From NCBI RefSeq assembly GCF_036373705.1, contig NC_089857.1, positions 40,434,784 to 40,498,783 on the forward strand: 64,000 bases of DNA, in the 5' to 3' direction. How positions within the stretch are numbered: the stretch's first letter is position 1; each line of letters starts with the position of its first letter. Below, piece by piece: positions 22,487 through 42,125 of the stretch. The position numbers were made by a program, and so were the translations under genes. Source of the stretch: Amia ocellicauda. Lineage: Eukaryota > Chordata > Actinopteri > Amiiformes > Amiidae. The notes under the pieces were generated by a model that had not been told where the DNA came from, did not search any database, and saw nothing but the letters and a program-made list of their open reading frames with translations.

Positions 22487-22492
22487 AATAAA
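22487..22492 (+). terminator. setd9 poly(A) signal
   Basis: AATAAA 27 bp past the setd9 stop; a second AATAAA lies at 22572-22577. Either leaves a gap of about 350 bp or less before the converging mier3 transcript end near 22.93 kb. Confidence 0.6.
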
Positions 22493-22522
22493 TCGACTAG
22501 GTGGTGGCATTATAAAACTTTT

Positions 22523-22546
22523 TGTTGTTGTTGTTGTTGTTGTTGT
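22523..22546. repeat. (TTG)n microsatellite
   Basis: A TTG trinucleotide run of about 24 bp in the short setd9-mier3 intergenic spacer. Confidence 0.9.
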
Positions 22547-22929
22547 GTGTCCCCCGTCAAACATTTGTATGAATAAAATGAGTGTCAGATCAATGGTTTC
22601 ATTGATCTTAAAGAGGATTGAAAATGGGTCGTTTCTATCATTAATCAGTATCGTTTTTACAAAAGTCATTTCTATATAGGCATGAGGTGGAGCTACAGCT
22701 GTTTCTTAACACTAGCATACTCATGAAATTGGAGGGATAAACTATTATTCTAATCAAAATTCACTGGTGGGTGCTTACAGGTACCATTATGTTAAACCAT
22801 TTTAATTGGGGAAAACTCCAAATGCAGAATTATTACCTACGATTATGACTTATGATTGGCGTTCAAATGCAACGATTAATAATGCATTATGTTGAGTGGA
22901 AGTAGGCAAGAGAACAGATCAAAAAAGAT

Positions 22930-25845
22930 AAGATTTCCAGAGCTTTATTTCTGGATCTGTACACCAGGTATTAAAGTACAACAGAAAATACAAAATAATG
23001 CTCAACAAAACCAAAAAAATTCAGTGTTTATGTACAAATATTAAAAACAATAAAGATTTCCTCTTGAACATTTCTGATACTAAATGCGGTTTGATTGTCT
23101 AGAATTCAGGCTATTTGTACTCAAGGTTTCTTATTCAAATGAACTGTGACCAAGAAAATAACTTGCACCACCGTGCGGTTTGTAGTTTTCTAGAATGAAA
23201 ATAAAAAATAAGTAGAAATTAATATACGGTTTACGAAAATTTTATACTTAAGATTTCTTTAAAATATCACATTTGTACAGATTTCAGGGGAGGGTTTGAA
23301 ATATACACATACTTCCCTACATGTAAATTGACATTAGTTTACATTCTGATTTCGCCTATTACGGTTTTGTACAAATTGTGGAAATAAATATCACTGCACC
23401 ACTAGGTTTACTAAGTAATCGATCATAGGAAGGACAAGAGGAAATAATTGCACAACCTACATGACCCAATTGTACACACTTTAGTATTTGCCAACTGATA
23501 CTAATGTACATCCTTCAAGTAAGTTCAATGTGAGGGGAAAAAAGTAAATAGATAAGATAGTATGAAAAGAAAAAGGCTTGTCAAAGAGAAGAAAAATAAA
23601 TGTATTGCTATAGACACAGCACCAAGTACTCATCAAGCAGTCATTCAATCAGTAACTTCATACAAATAACTTAGTTTGTCAACTCACTACGATTGCTTGC
23701 GATTAATACCAGTTGGTCGTTTGTAACTGCTTTCATTTGTACAAAGCAATGAACTAAATGAACTGGCTTGCGTTTCCCCATTGTGGATGGTTAGGGTTGG
23801 AAGGTCCTTTACGAAGCACGGGTTCGAATCAGCTGTCCACCACACAGAGTAACACATCTGAACGGGCTGTAATACAGGTATATGAAAACGCACCTAGCGT
23901 CAGGTGTAATCCTGGCTTTAGTGTTCAAACAACTCCCAAAGGAAAAGGTCTCCCCTCTTAACACATTCAGCAAAAATACAAAATGGTCAACCGTCTGGCA
24001 CAACATAATACTGCACAGAGAAATTTCCTTCACACACAATTTCAGACCTTTTTCTGCCATTTGCAAAACAGCAGCCCATACTGCACAGCTTCCAGGTGAA
24101 ACGATACAAGATCCCACTGGAGAGAGGGGAGTCAATTTCCATCTATACGGAGGGAGTTTAAAAACCACGGTCTTCAAGACTTCGAGGTTTGGACACGTAA
24201 CACAAATGAGTTCTGGACCGAAGCTGAGATCTTGTTCCAGTGGACAGCCTTCCTTTATTGTGCTTTTAACAGAACGTGGGATTACAACGGTGGCCGAATC
24301 CGAAGTGCACGCCCACAACATTAAAACAAATAAATCGATGCTTTATCAAAACAGGTTCTTCACAAGAACAAACGCATAAACTTTTAAAGCAAACGCAACA
24401 TTAAATAGCTAAATACGTAGGTAAAGCTTGTTTTAGTGGTACACTTTGTGACATTTCACAGCGAGCATGCATGGAAATGCTGCCTTTTAACTGCCACAGA
24501 ACATTGGAAGAGAAAGAAAAATAATAAACCTAAAAAGAAAGTCTGTACATATTTACAAATTATTGCCTTATAATAACAAGGAATTAAATGAAATCTTTGT
24601 CTTGACACAAATTCACAAGTTTATGAGGTCAAATAACTAACTTTTCAAGACTACCCGATGATTATAAACTCAGTAACCTTCAATTCTCTGCATCGTCAGA
24701 CTGAAGTAAAGATCGAGGTGAACCATCCTACAGCAAGCCGACATTCAAGAGTCCGTACCCCTGCAAACGCACTTCTCATCTTACTTTAGGTCTCAAATGC
24801 ATAGATAAATTAAGTAAACACTAGTACTGCATTAATTAACATCCGACACTGATTTTGATCTTACAAGCTTTCAGAAAAGGCATTCAGTCATGAGCACACG
24901 GAAGGACCAGTCGTCAATAAACTTAAGATACATAATCCCCTGTGTACATCTTTTTCTTCAACCGGAATCACTTGACAGCATTGGAAATTATGAATTTGAC
25001 ACAATGTAAAGAGTTGCACAACACACAGTAACAAGGTGCTGACAAAAGCAGAAAATGACGTGACGTAATACTGGCAACAAGTCAAAGCTACCAGTGAAGT
25101 GTCGTGTACTTAGGCGTTAATGTTGATTTGTACGATAAAAACATCAACTTTTTTTTTTAAATCCTTTTTAAACTATTCACCATGACAAGCCTACTGAACT
25201 AAAGATGTACATGCACACAGCTTAACTTACATAAATAGTACTCAAGTCAGTCAAAATATATATATTTTTTCTCATACATCTCAAATTAAGAAAGTTAAAT
25301 GTGCCTATTTGTTAGCAAATTTATTTTTCTGTACATTTGCTAGAAAAGCATTAAAAAGTACAAACAAGACTAAGGCTAAAGTGAGATGACCTTGGTGCAG
25401 TCCATAAAGTCCTTCTGCAATAAATACCCGCCGCCCTCTAACTATCCACTAACAACTACATTTCAGTAAAACATTTGAATATTAAGATCCAAAGATGGAA
25501 TTCTTTCGAGAAACTGTAGGATAGCAATGACGAAGGTAGGAAATAAAATAAAAATTAAAGAAGTTATGAAGACGTTAGTTTCAAATTAGTTGCAGTGTAT
25601 TTTTGCGGTTGTTTTCAGGGAGGTTAATTATTTAAACAAGTTTGAATGTCCTGCACACTCTTTAGAGCCTGCCGCTTTGTTTTCAGCGTATATATCCGTA
25701 TGTGTTGCTCGAAAGCAGCGATTTCAAACATTATGAACTGCACTTAATCACCTCAGCACTGACAGGATGTCAATAAATTGTGTTGAGTAGCAAAAATTAA
25801 AAGCAGTATTTTTGGCTGCCTCTGAACTGTTTTTTCTCTCGTTCA

Positions 25846-25877
<32 letters not shown>

Positions 25878-26746
25878 CATACACACACACACACACATTT
25901 ATTTTTAGGATACACGAAAAAACGTTCACACCAGAATCACAAATCTATCCGACTCAGGAAAAAATATTTCTTAAAAAATATTAAAATGTTCAGTTTCTAG
26001 CCAATTCTACAATGTGAACTAGACAGCAATCTGGCAGTGGAGTTCAACTTTCAGTGCGAGGGCAGCCACTCGATTTTGGTTGTTAGAAAAATGTATTTTC
26101 TCCTTTGGAAATGCAGTCCTGGTACCTGCTTCCACCCACAGAAAAAGGATAAACGTCTAGCAGTTTTGTAAACTGAAGTGCTCCTCTTAATATACAGGAA
26201 GGCTTTGTCTTAGAAAGTTTTTGCACCAATCTGTGCATTTTTCAAATATAAAAGCCTGGACCCTCTTTTACAAAATGCTACATTAGCCAGGGTCTAGTCT
26301 TGGTACCTGTAAAAGCTGATATTCCAAAGTACCAATTTCCAAAGTAAAGAAAAGAAGAAAAAAAAGAAAAGAAAAGGTGTTTATGGCAGCCATTCTGAGT
26401 GGCTCAAAAACCTTGTCATTGGTTTAGGGGTGTGGTCGTAAGCTTTAGAGATGCCCGTAGGAGCAACAAAAACAGACTACAGAGCTTCGAGACTTACACC
26501 ACGATATTCAGTTCCGACAGTATATGGACATCGACGCATGACACTTCCAAATTCAGGACAGAAAAATAAATGGCTATATTAACTCTTGAGAAATCAAGAT
26601 TCAGTTCTATACGATAAAAGACATCACTGATGTCATAGTAAAAGAAAGAAAAGAAATAAAATAAATCAAACTTCCAGTGAATGAGAATATGTACACATCT
26701 GACGGCGGTGCCATCAAACTCAATGGTCACGTCTCCTCGCCGCCGG
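22930..26746 (-). other. Probable long mier3 3' UTR
   Basis: About 3.8 kb of AT-rich, non-coding sequence downstream of the mier3 stop, with no recognisable transposon, ending at a minus-strand AATAAA (TTTATT at 22944-22949 on the plus strand). The absence of repeats in a window otherwise full of them, together with the terminal signal, suggests it is transcribed. It contains a TA/CA microsatellite at about 25853-25898. Confidence 0.55.
25853..25898. repeat. (TA)n(CA)n compound microsatellite
   Basis: A TA run followed by a CA run within the presumed mier3 3' UTR. Confidence 0.9.
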
Positions 26747-34432
<7,686 letters not shown>

Positions 34433-34520
34433 ATTGGTACCTTTAGGCTAATAAGCTGGCTCGCGTCGGAGACCCGGATGGAGGGAAGCAGCCAATCGGC
34501 GGCCGCGGCTGCAGTTTTCG

Positions 34521-36350
34521 TGATGAGCTGGACTGTGTTTTGCAGCGGCAGTAACTTTTGAGGTGTGCTTGACACTGCACCGCAAATTACAGAAAAGGTT
34601 TAAAATGACGATTAGCACACCGATTTCGATCAGTGCACAGTGATGGGCATGTGGGCTTTGGTATAGTGCGCATATGTCTGCGAAAGCTAACTTTTCCACA
34701 ATTTATCAATGGGGGGTATAGCCCGCATATTGTGCGTTTCATAACTAGACTTTTGCAGATTATTCTCGAATTTCACGAGCGGATAGCCAACGTTACACAA
34801 CATTTGAAAACAATGCACAATTAAAATAGACAGTGTAGGAAATGGCATTTGTGCAAAAGTAGTTTTAAGTTGTAATTAATGGTCAGTTTTGCTTTGCGCG
34901 ATTAATCATGTGATTTGCGACATTGGGTTTTGTTTCAGTATTGTCTCCGTAATGTGTATCTGCCCAGTGTTGTATTATTAAAAATGTGTAGACGACTTTG
35001 CCGTCATCGGGTTTATAAAGCAAGCAAGTAAACATGCAGGTATTGAAGGTAAATGTCGGAAATAATGTACAGGTATTTCTTACACAAGAACCTTTGATGA
35101 ATCTACATGATTTATCCAAAAATATGTCATTCTGCAACTCCAAGGGCTAGTCTTCCAAACCCAGATTAGCACTAGTCTTGGAATAGCCAGTTATATTTTG
35201 GGTTGTGCCGTCCAAGATATGTGTCAGCCGAACGTGTTTTTGAAATAGCTCTAAGTGTTGATTTTTAAAAATATATTTTTTATTTTTTATCAGAGACAAT
35301 TTTATGATCATGCATTTGCAAGAGAAGTGGACTGAAAACTAATTAAAGAGAGACATCACAGTGGTTTAATAGGGATACATTTCAGAAGTGTGAAGATAAA
35401 TAACGCCTAATTAGAAAGAGACGAGACATGACTAGATTTACAGAATGGATTTGGGAGTTGAACAAAGTCCAGGCATTCCTAGTAATTAAACATTGTATGA
35501 TGACTTAAAAAACATACTAAAATTGCCTATTTAATGTTCCTGGCAAATCCAATTTAAAGAAGACACTATCATAATTTAGTTAAAAATATATCTCTTAAGC
35601 ATTTACACATTTAAAAACAATATAATACATTATATGTTATTGCTTTTGTATATATTGAAATAATCGTTTTCCTCTCTCCACATAATATTATACAACAGAG
35701 GTGGATATTATCTCCTGTCTATTAAAATACTTTTTCTCTTAGTTTTCATAATTGTAGGAGTAAAGACAAACGTTATAAGGTTAAGGTAAGCAGTTCTCAG
35801 CAAAGTCATTCTCATACTGGAAATATGAAAATTGCTAAATAATTAGATTAGTTGTTGATTTTACATCGTTCCTATTTGTACTGTATCAGTTTTGTGTTTA
35901 ATTCATATCATATAATGATGATGATAGAACTGATTTCTGTTGGTAACACTATTTGAAGAAAAAACAAGAAAGCTTATTATTAAAAGCCATTGCTAAGGTC
36001 AGACTGATTCATTCATAATGCCTTCAATGGGATTTGCATGTTCCACCCAATAAAAAAATTACATGAAAAGTAAGGGGCATTTTTGTTTTCAGGCAAAGCT
36101 GGACTTATTTGACAGCTCTTCCCACTTCTTGTTTAGGGTTACTAGAAATAACACAGGTGTAATACATACTGTAAAGCCCTTTTGTTTTACTATTTATAAA
36201 GGTAGAATACTATAGATGCCTTAAATACATGGATAACATTTTAAAATAAGGTTGGTTTCTCACATGTATGATCTAATCTTGTTAGTCTTGCTTTATTCAC
36301 AAAGGGCACATACATAAAAGTCTTGAGCTTGACTAGGTGCCACAGAGCTT
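34521..36350. other. mier3-gpbp1 spacer, proximal part
   Basis: About 1.8 kb of AT-rich sequence. I see no gene, and no repeat I can name; short ORFs here have no motif support. Confidence 0.45.
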
Positions 36351-36359
36351 GCTGTATAC

Positions 36360-36677
36360 CAGGGGTTTCCAGCCCTGCTCCTGGAGGACCCCTACCCTGC
36401 TGGTTTGTGTTCCAGCCAAGCTCTCAATTACTTAATTGAATCTTAATTGAGGTAATAATCTTCTAAGATTTTACTTTTTAAATTGTGTAATAAAAAAGTT
36501 GATTCTTTAATAAGTTATTTATAATTATTATCTACTTAACTTAAAACCACTACTGTTTAAAATAATTTAAAGGCTCTGAATTAGGAAATTATTAATTCAA
36601 TTAAGGGTTCAATTAAGTAATTGGAACAAAAACCAGCAGGGTAGGGTGTCCTGCAGGACCAGGGTTGGGAACCACTG
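36360..36677. mobile_element. hAT-type MITE with 8-bp target duplication
   Basis: 318 bp with inverted ends ('caggggtttccagccctgct' / inverted 'cagtggttcccaaccctggt') and an almost palindromic body containing 'ctaccctgctggtttgtgtt' and its inverse near the right end. Target duplication CTGTATAC (36352-36359) versus CTGTACAC (36678-36685), 7 of 8 identical. Confidence 0.88.
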
Positions 36678-36811
36678 CTGTACACTCAGTAAAGCAAACC
36701 TTTATTCTAAACTAGATACCTTTGCTACTCCATGAATTACTTTAGCCATGTTTTATGGTTCTCCCCTTATCAATTATCTACATTCCCTGCTCCATTTAGC
36801 AGTTCTGAACC

Positions 36812-37213
36812 TATAAGACCATAAGAAAGTGTCCGAGAGGAGGCCATTCGCCCCATCGTGCTCGTTTGGTGTCCATTAATAACTAAGTGATCAAGGATCC
36901 TATCCAGTCTGTTTTTGAATGTTCCCAAATTGTCTCTTCAGTCACATCGCTGGGGAGTTTGTTCAGATTGTGACGCCTCTCTGTGTGAAGAAGTGTCTCC
37001 TGTTTTCTGTCTTGAATGCCTTGAAGCCCAATTTCCATTTGTGTCCCGGGTGCGTGTGTCCCTGCTGATCTGGAAAAGCTCCTCAGGTTTGATGTGGTTG
37101 ATGCCTTTCACGATTTTGAAGACTTGAATCAAGTCCCCACGTAGTCTCCTCTGTTCCAGGGTGAAAAGGTTCAGTTCCTCAGTCTCTCAGTAGGACATTC
37201 CCTTCAGACCTGG
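36812..37213 (-). mobile_element. CR1 3'-UTR fragment
   Basis: Minus-strand CR1 3' end ('ccataagaaagtgtccgaga' on the plus strand, then the shared 'gaggccattcgccccatcgt'), ending just before the RT coding part. About 400 bp, 5'-truncated at insertion. Confidence 0.85.
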
Positions 37214-38330
37214 AATGTGAAAACCTCATGTGAAAACATGAGCTTGGATTCCTATTGTCAGGAATTCATCTCTTAATATTCAACTTTATAAAAATGATCC
37301 CAGAAGTCTATATTACTCCATATGCTCTACTTTAATCCAATACAGCTGCAACCTGAAATCCACCACGTTAATTAATCTGCAGGGAAGGTGACCATTAGGC
37401 CATGTACCCCTCCACATGTATTTTCTCCACTGGGTGGATTTGTTCATTTCTTCTACATGCCTAAAGGTTCACATCTGCTGTACTACATGTATACATTGAC
37501 TCGCACTTCATGTATACACATTTAAAGATCTCTGTTGCAATTCCTTTGCAAAGGGCACTGAATTAAATAAAGATTGGTTGATTGATTGATTAAGTCAAAC
37601 AAGGGCTGCCCTTTTCTAAACACCATGCTGACTGATCTGTAATTAAAGCTCAGTTCTATCCCTTTTTGTGAACGGAAACTACATTTGAGTCTATGCATAG
37701 CATCCATCATTTATTTAAATATAATTGAAGATCATGGTCTATCCCAGGTCATTTCATTGTCTAAGGTGCTGCTCATCCTTGTAATATTTTAGTCTTTGTT
37801 ATGGTATTTAAAACAGAGCAGGGTCCTGCTGTAACACGAGGTATATTTTTATTCTCCCTCATGGACACTTATGTAAAACATACCTTCATTACTTTTAGTA
37901 TTATTTTTAATTTTCCACAATTAATCTAGTAATATCCTTACAAACCCTTGGGCCAAGCTGGTTGGCTGCCATTCAAATGTAATCTATAGAGGTATACATC
38001 ACCATAGAGTATATTTAAATGGAGCTGGATCAATTGAATAGCTTGACTTTCTTCCTGGGGGGTTGCATGTCAATTTCAAAGTGAACATTTCATGGGGTTG
38101 TATTAGATTTTCCAGGCTGTGAGACTCTGCAATATGCTGCATGTGCCTGTACCAGTATTTCATGATAATCCGCATAATCTCAAGATGCTAGAATGTGTGA
38201 ATCTATACTGATGTGTTTTCTGTGTATACAAATATATATTGGATTCTATTGGCAATGTATTGCATTGATTGTGAGCACACCAAATCTTGGGTCACGTGTT
38301 TTGGTCGACTCTACTGTTTTGATCTTGGTC
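37214..38330. other. Intergenic, no gene recognised
   Basis: AT-rich sequence between two CR1 fragments; includes a (TTGA)n run near 37573-37592 preceded by 'aataaaga', which may be the tail of an old retroposon. Confidence 0.4.
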
Positions 38331-38335
38331 TTCAT

Positions 38336-39200
38336 GATACAAAAATAGGTCGCTCAGCAGATACAATCTTGGCAGCACAGGCTATTCAAAGGGACTTGGA
38401 TAATATTCAGTTGTGGGCCGACACCTGGCAGATGAAATTCAATGTGGACAAGTGCAAGGTTTTGCATGCAGGTAACAAAAATGTCCACTATAATTACATT
38501 ATGGGAGGAATAGAACTAGATGAAGTATCGCATGAGAAAGACCTAGGAGACTATGTGGACTCCTCACTTTCTCCATCCAAACAATGTGGGGAAGCAATAA
38601 AAAAGGCAAACAGGATGTCAGGGTATATTGTCAAAAGTGTAGAATTGAGAACAAGGGCAGTGATGTTCAGACTGTACAATGCACTAGTTAGAGCTCATCT
38701 GGATACTGTGGACAGTTCTGGGCTCCACACTTCAAGAAAGATATCGCTGCTCTAGAGGCAGTTCAGAGGAGAGCAACCAGACTTATTCCAGGTCTGAAGG
38801 GAATGTCCTACTGAGAGACTGAGGGAAGTGAACCTTTTCACCCTGGAACAGAGGAGACTACGTGGGGACTTGATCCAAGTCTTCAAAATCATGAAAGACA
38901 TCGACCACATCAAACCAGAGGAGCTTTTCCAGATCAGCAGGGACACACGGACCCGGGGACACAAATGGAAATTGGGCTTCAAGGCATTCAAGACAGAAAA
39001 CAGGAGACACTTCTTCACACAGAGAGGCGTCACAATCTGAACAAACTCCCCAGCGATGTGGTTGATCCTGAAAATTTGGGAATATTCAAAAATAGACTGG
39101 ATAGGATCCTTGGTTCACTCAGTTATTAATGGACACCAAACGAGCACGATGGGTCAAATGGCCTCCTCTCATTTGTAAACTTTCTTATGTTCTTATGTTC
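38336..39200 (+). mobile_element. CR1 fragment: RT C-terminus and 3' UTR
   Basis: Plus-strand CR1 beginning inside the RT just after the FADD motif ('DTKIGRSADTILAAQ'), continuing through '[18 protein letters not shown]' and '[15 protein letters not shown]' to the 3' UTR and a tail of 'ttcttatgttcttatgtt'. The ORF 38213-38755 fuses about 40 codons of non-CR1 DNA to this end, so its N-terminus is an artefact of the junction. Confidence 0.88.
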
Positions 39201-39209
39201 AGTAATTCT

Positions 39210-40010
39210 GCAGTGAATGTGGGCTGCCTCTTGCAATATGAATTCACTTTAAAGGGAGAAGAACACCTGGATCCTTACCTGCTTCATACAGGACCCTGTC
39301 GGCTCAAGGTGGTGATTTCAGCAAATGTGACATAAGCGTAGAGTGTTGTGTTGATTCACACACAAAACACACACACACAAACACGATGGCTTTCAGCTGC
39401 TGTTTGTTTATATATTTAATGAAACTGAGCAGTTTATCCAGACTTGAACTGAAAAGAAATTATTAATTGTACACTTGAGCAAACAGATCCTGCCTCTGGT
39501 GAAAGCCTACTGTTTCACAGGATGTTTGGGGATTTATACATATCAGCTAGTATGGCAGAAGGCAGACAAAAGCTGTAACTATAATTCTGCACTATTAAAC
39601 TAAATTGACCTGACAAGAGGGCATCCTTTATTTTGCTTTTTTTGCGGGGGGTCGTGAAACCTGAAGAGTGTATTGCCACAGAGCAGCTATGGAAAGCATG
39701 GCATTTTGGCAAAGCTGACTCGTTACAATTTGTTACAGATTACCATGTCTACAGGATCAGGACTAGGCAGTGACATCACAGGTTGCTGGTCCAGATTTTG
39801 AAGATGGTGGAGACATGGACACATTGATCACTGGAACAGTCTGGAGGTCTTGATAGCTTAGTTTCTGAGGCTGGTGAAGAGGCCCTTAAAGAGAGCTGAA
39901 GAATAACATCTCCAAGTCTAGTACCAGCATGTTCAGCTCCATAGCTTCCAGGACACTCTGAGAGAGGATAGGGCTTTAAAATAGCCTTTAAAAGGAAAGG
40001 TATTAACATT
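39210..40010. other. Intergenic, no gene recognised
   Basis: Mixed-composition sequence with a short CA run (about 39360-39380). No transposon or coding family is recognised. Confidence 0.4.
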
Positions 40011-40015
40011 TAGAT

Positions 40016-40205
40016 CAGGGGTAGGTGACCACAGTCTTGCAGGTTTTGTGGGTATCTCTCAATCATCAATTATGAATTACCTGGCGCAAATGGTAATTGT
40101 GACCAATTAAGCCAAGCACTAACTATATAAATTCATTATGGGTTGTGGGGAAAACAAAAAACAGAAGTGTCTGTGGCAGTCCAGGAACAGGGTTGCCTAC
40201 CCCTG
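40016..40205. mobile_element. hAT-type MITE, uninterrupted reference copy
   Basis: 190 bp, ends 'caggggtaggtgaccacagt' and inverted 'caggggtaggcaaccctgtt'. Flanks ATTTAGAT and GTATAGAT match at 6 of 8 positions. Read in reverse it aligns with the two halves of the MITE split by CR1 in setd9 intron 2. Confidence 0.82.
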
Positions 40206-41214
40206 GTATAGATTGAGCATTGCAACTCTGACAGTTACAGAAACACAAAGAGAAACAAAAATACAAATGTGAAAATAAAAAGCAAAGCAAAAGGGTCTTT
40301 AAAAGTAATCAGGAAACCAGGAATACCTCAAATGATTATACTTAAATTATCTAAGTGTTACAAAAATGAAATACCACTAAATCAGGATGAATTATTGTGA
40401 ATTTTATATTATTGTTATTATTCTCATGCTTATTACTGATGCCTCCAAAATGCATTGGTTGAAACCTTATTCGAGTCAATGGTTTGCCTTGGGTAACACC
40501 ACGGACTGTGTTTCTATGATTTAAGCACTTTAGCTTAAAAAGCATGTTTAATATGAGCTACTAACAGCTAAACGAGGCGCATCGCACAGCCCACGATTGC
40601 AGGTGGATTTTTCTGCCTGTGCTTTTAATCTCTGTGCAAAGACGGGCTCCGTGCAGGAAATCCCCTCACTCATCCAGTGACGACAGAGACTGGCGGTGGG
40701 GGGCGTTCCTCTGGGCACGTCATTGCTCAGCCTGTGGTGACGTCTGTTTACCCCCCATGTACTGAAACAGCTCGATTTTCGTTCTGTCTCGTCACCAGCC
40801 ACACAACTTATAATTACAAAGGCTGACATTTCAACTTACCCGTTCCTCACGTATGCAGTGATATTGTTTTAAAGTGCCCCAATAAAAATATATATGTATG
40901 GCCTGAGCACAAGGACATAGCATGCAATTATCATACATTTACAAGCTAATGCATGTTCAGCTCACCCAACTTGCATGTATGCAATTGATATTTTTTAAAT
41001 GCATGAAGCCACACTCACTTGATTGCTTTAACTTCTATATCAAAATAATAAATCAATTTTAATGCAATGCAAATATATGCAACACATTATATCAATATCC
41101 ATTTATTATAAGCTAACGTGGAATTGTATTATGTTAGGTCAGCTCTTCATGTGGAATAATGTGTGCAGTTGTCTCTACATTAAGGAAAAGAAAAATGCAT
41201 CCTGCCACCCCAGA

Positions 41215-41470
41215 CAGGCAGCTCATGATGTTGTGGGCCGACGAGTTCCCGTTCGCGGACGAGATTCTCGCGAAGCATTGCGGATAGCGGCGCCATTTTG
41301 GGAAGGAGACGGGCAAAAGCGGCAAAAATTAAAAATAAAAAGAAGAAAAAAGGAGCCTATAAAATAAACCTCTATTCCGCCAGAGTGCACGGAAGCATCC
41401 GGGACAGCGCTTGAGACCGCCGAGGATCCGCGGCCGTCCGTGGGGCCCCCCCAAAATAAAACCCCAAAAG
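41215..41470 (+). promoter_or_regulatory. gpbp1 CpG-rich TATA-less promoter
   Basis: A CpG-dense patch in AT-rich surroundings. It contains TCTCGCGAAG at 41266-41275, matching the TMTCGCGANR core-promoter motif, and GCCATTTT at 41292-41299, a YY1-type site, 16 bp further on. Such sites usually sit at or just after the start of TATA-less genes, which would place the start near 41.29 kb. Assignment to gpbp1 is by position and orientation. Confidence 0.6.
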
Positions 41471-41624
41471 GGAAAGTGGGTTGGAGATTGTAAAAGGAAG
41501 AGGCTGAATTTGGGCTAATGAGTGTCTCGTAATTGGACAGTATGGAGAAGTGCTAGTGTCGGTATTTACACCGTCGTCTCGGCCAAAACAAGTCGGCAGA
41601 TACTGTGTGTGTCTCTCCTGGCGG
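41290..41624 (+). other. Putative gpbp1 non-coding first exon
   Basis: From the YY1-type site to a strong donor: 'ctggcgg' followed by GTAAGT at 41625-41630. No long ORF reads through. A plausible acceptor ('ctcttgcag' ending at 42125) follows, so a second leader exon from 42126 is possible. Which leader exons join the coding exon at 47253 cannot be settled from sequence. Confidence 0.45.
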
Positions 41625-42125
41625 GTAAGTGAGCAACTAAGTGGTTAGTTTGCAGAGGCGCTCTGCTCGTCCTGCCATGCAAGTCCGCCTGTAAAGACGA
41701 CTGGGGAGAAAACAGTTTGCAAATGCTGTTATTGTGCCCGTTTTGTGTTGTACTGAAGCCCAGCCGTGCCGTGTCGCGCTTGGTACACCCCAGCCCGGCG
41801 GGGTCGGTGCCGTGGAGGTCGCACGGTGCTTTCGGAGTTGTTGCACTCCTGCTACATTGTGTCCAGGGATGCATCACAGCACGGACGCGTCTGCTGCTAT
41901 TTTTGGTCTCTTTCTAGGACTGTGGGAGCTTTTAACCAGGCACTCCACAGCGCCTTTATACTGCAGGCATTAACTATACTTATGGATGTGTCTGAGAGGG
42001 AAGTCTTGTGATGTTTTTTTTTTTTTTTTGGGGGGGGGGGTCGTTTTGCATTGCAAGGGGATTATTGTGTTGCACCAATTTCAGTGGATTTCACCCCTTT
42101 TTCTCTCTCTCTCCCTCTCTTGCAG

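Noticed and set aside
38213-38755. 180-codon ORF as an independent gene
   Set aside because: Everything after about residue 42 is CR1 reverse transcriptase; the front is fortuitous flanking DNA.
39776-40009. Minus-strand ORF as a candidate gene
   Set aside because: No recognised motif or splice context, and it sits between transposon fragments.
41194-41286. 30-codon ORF just upstream of the gpbp1 promoter motifs
   Set aside because: Ends in the promoter itself, lacks an upstream exon or family match; most likely a by-product of the CpG-rich sequence.
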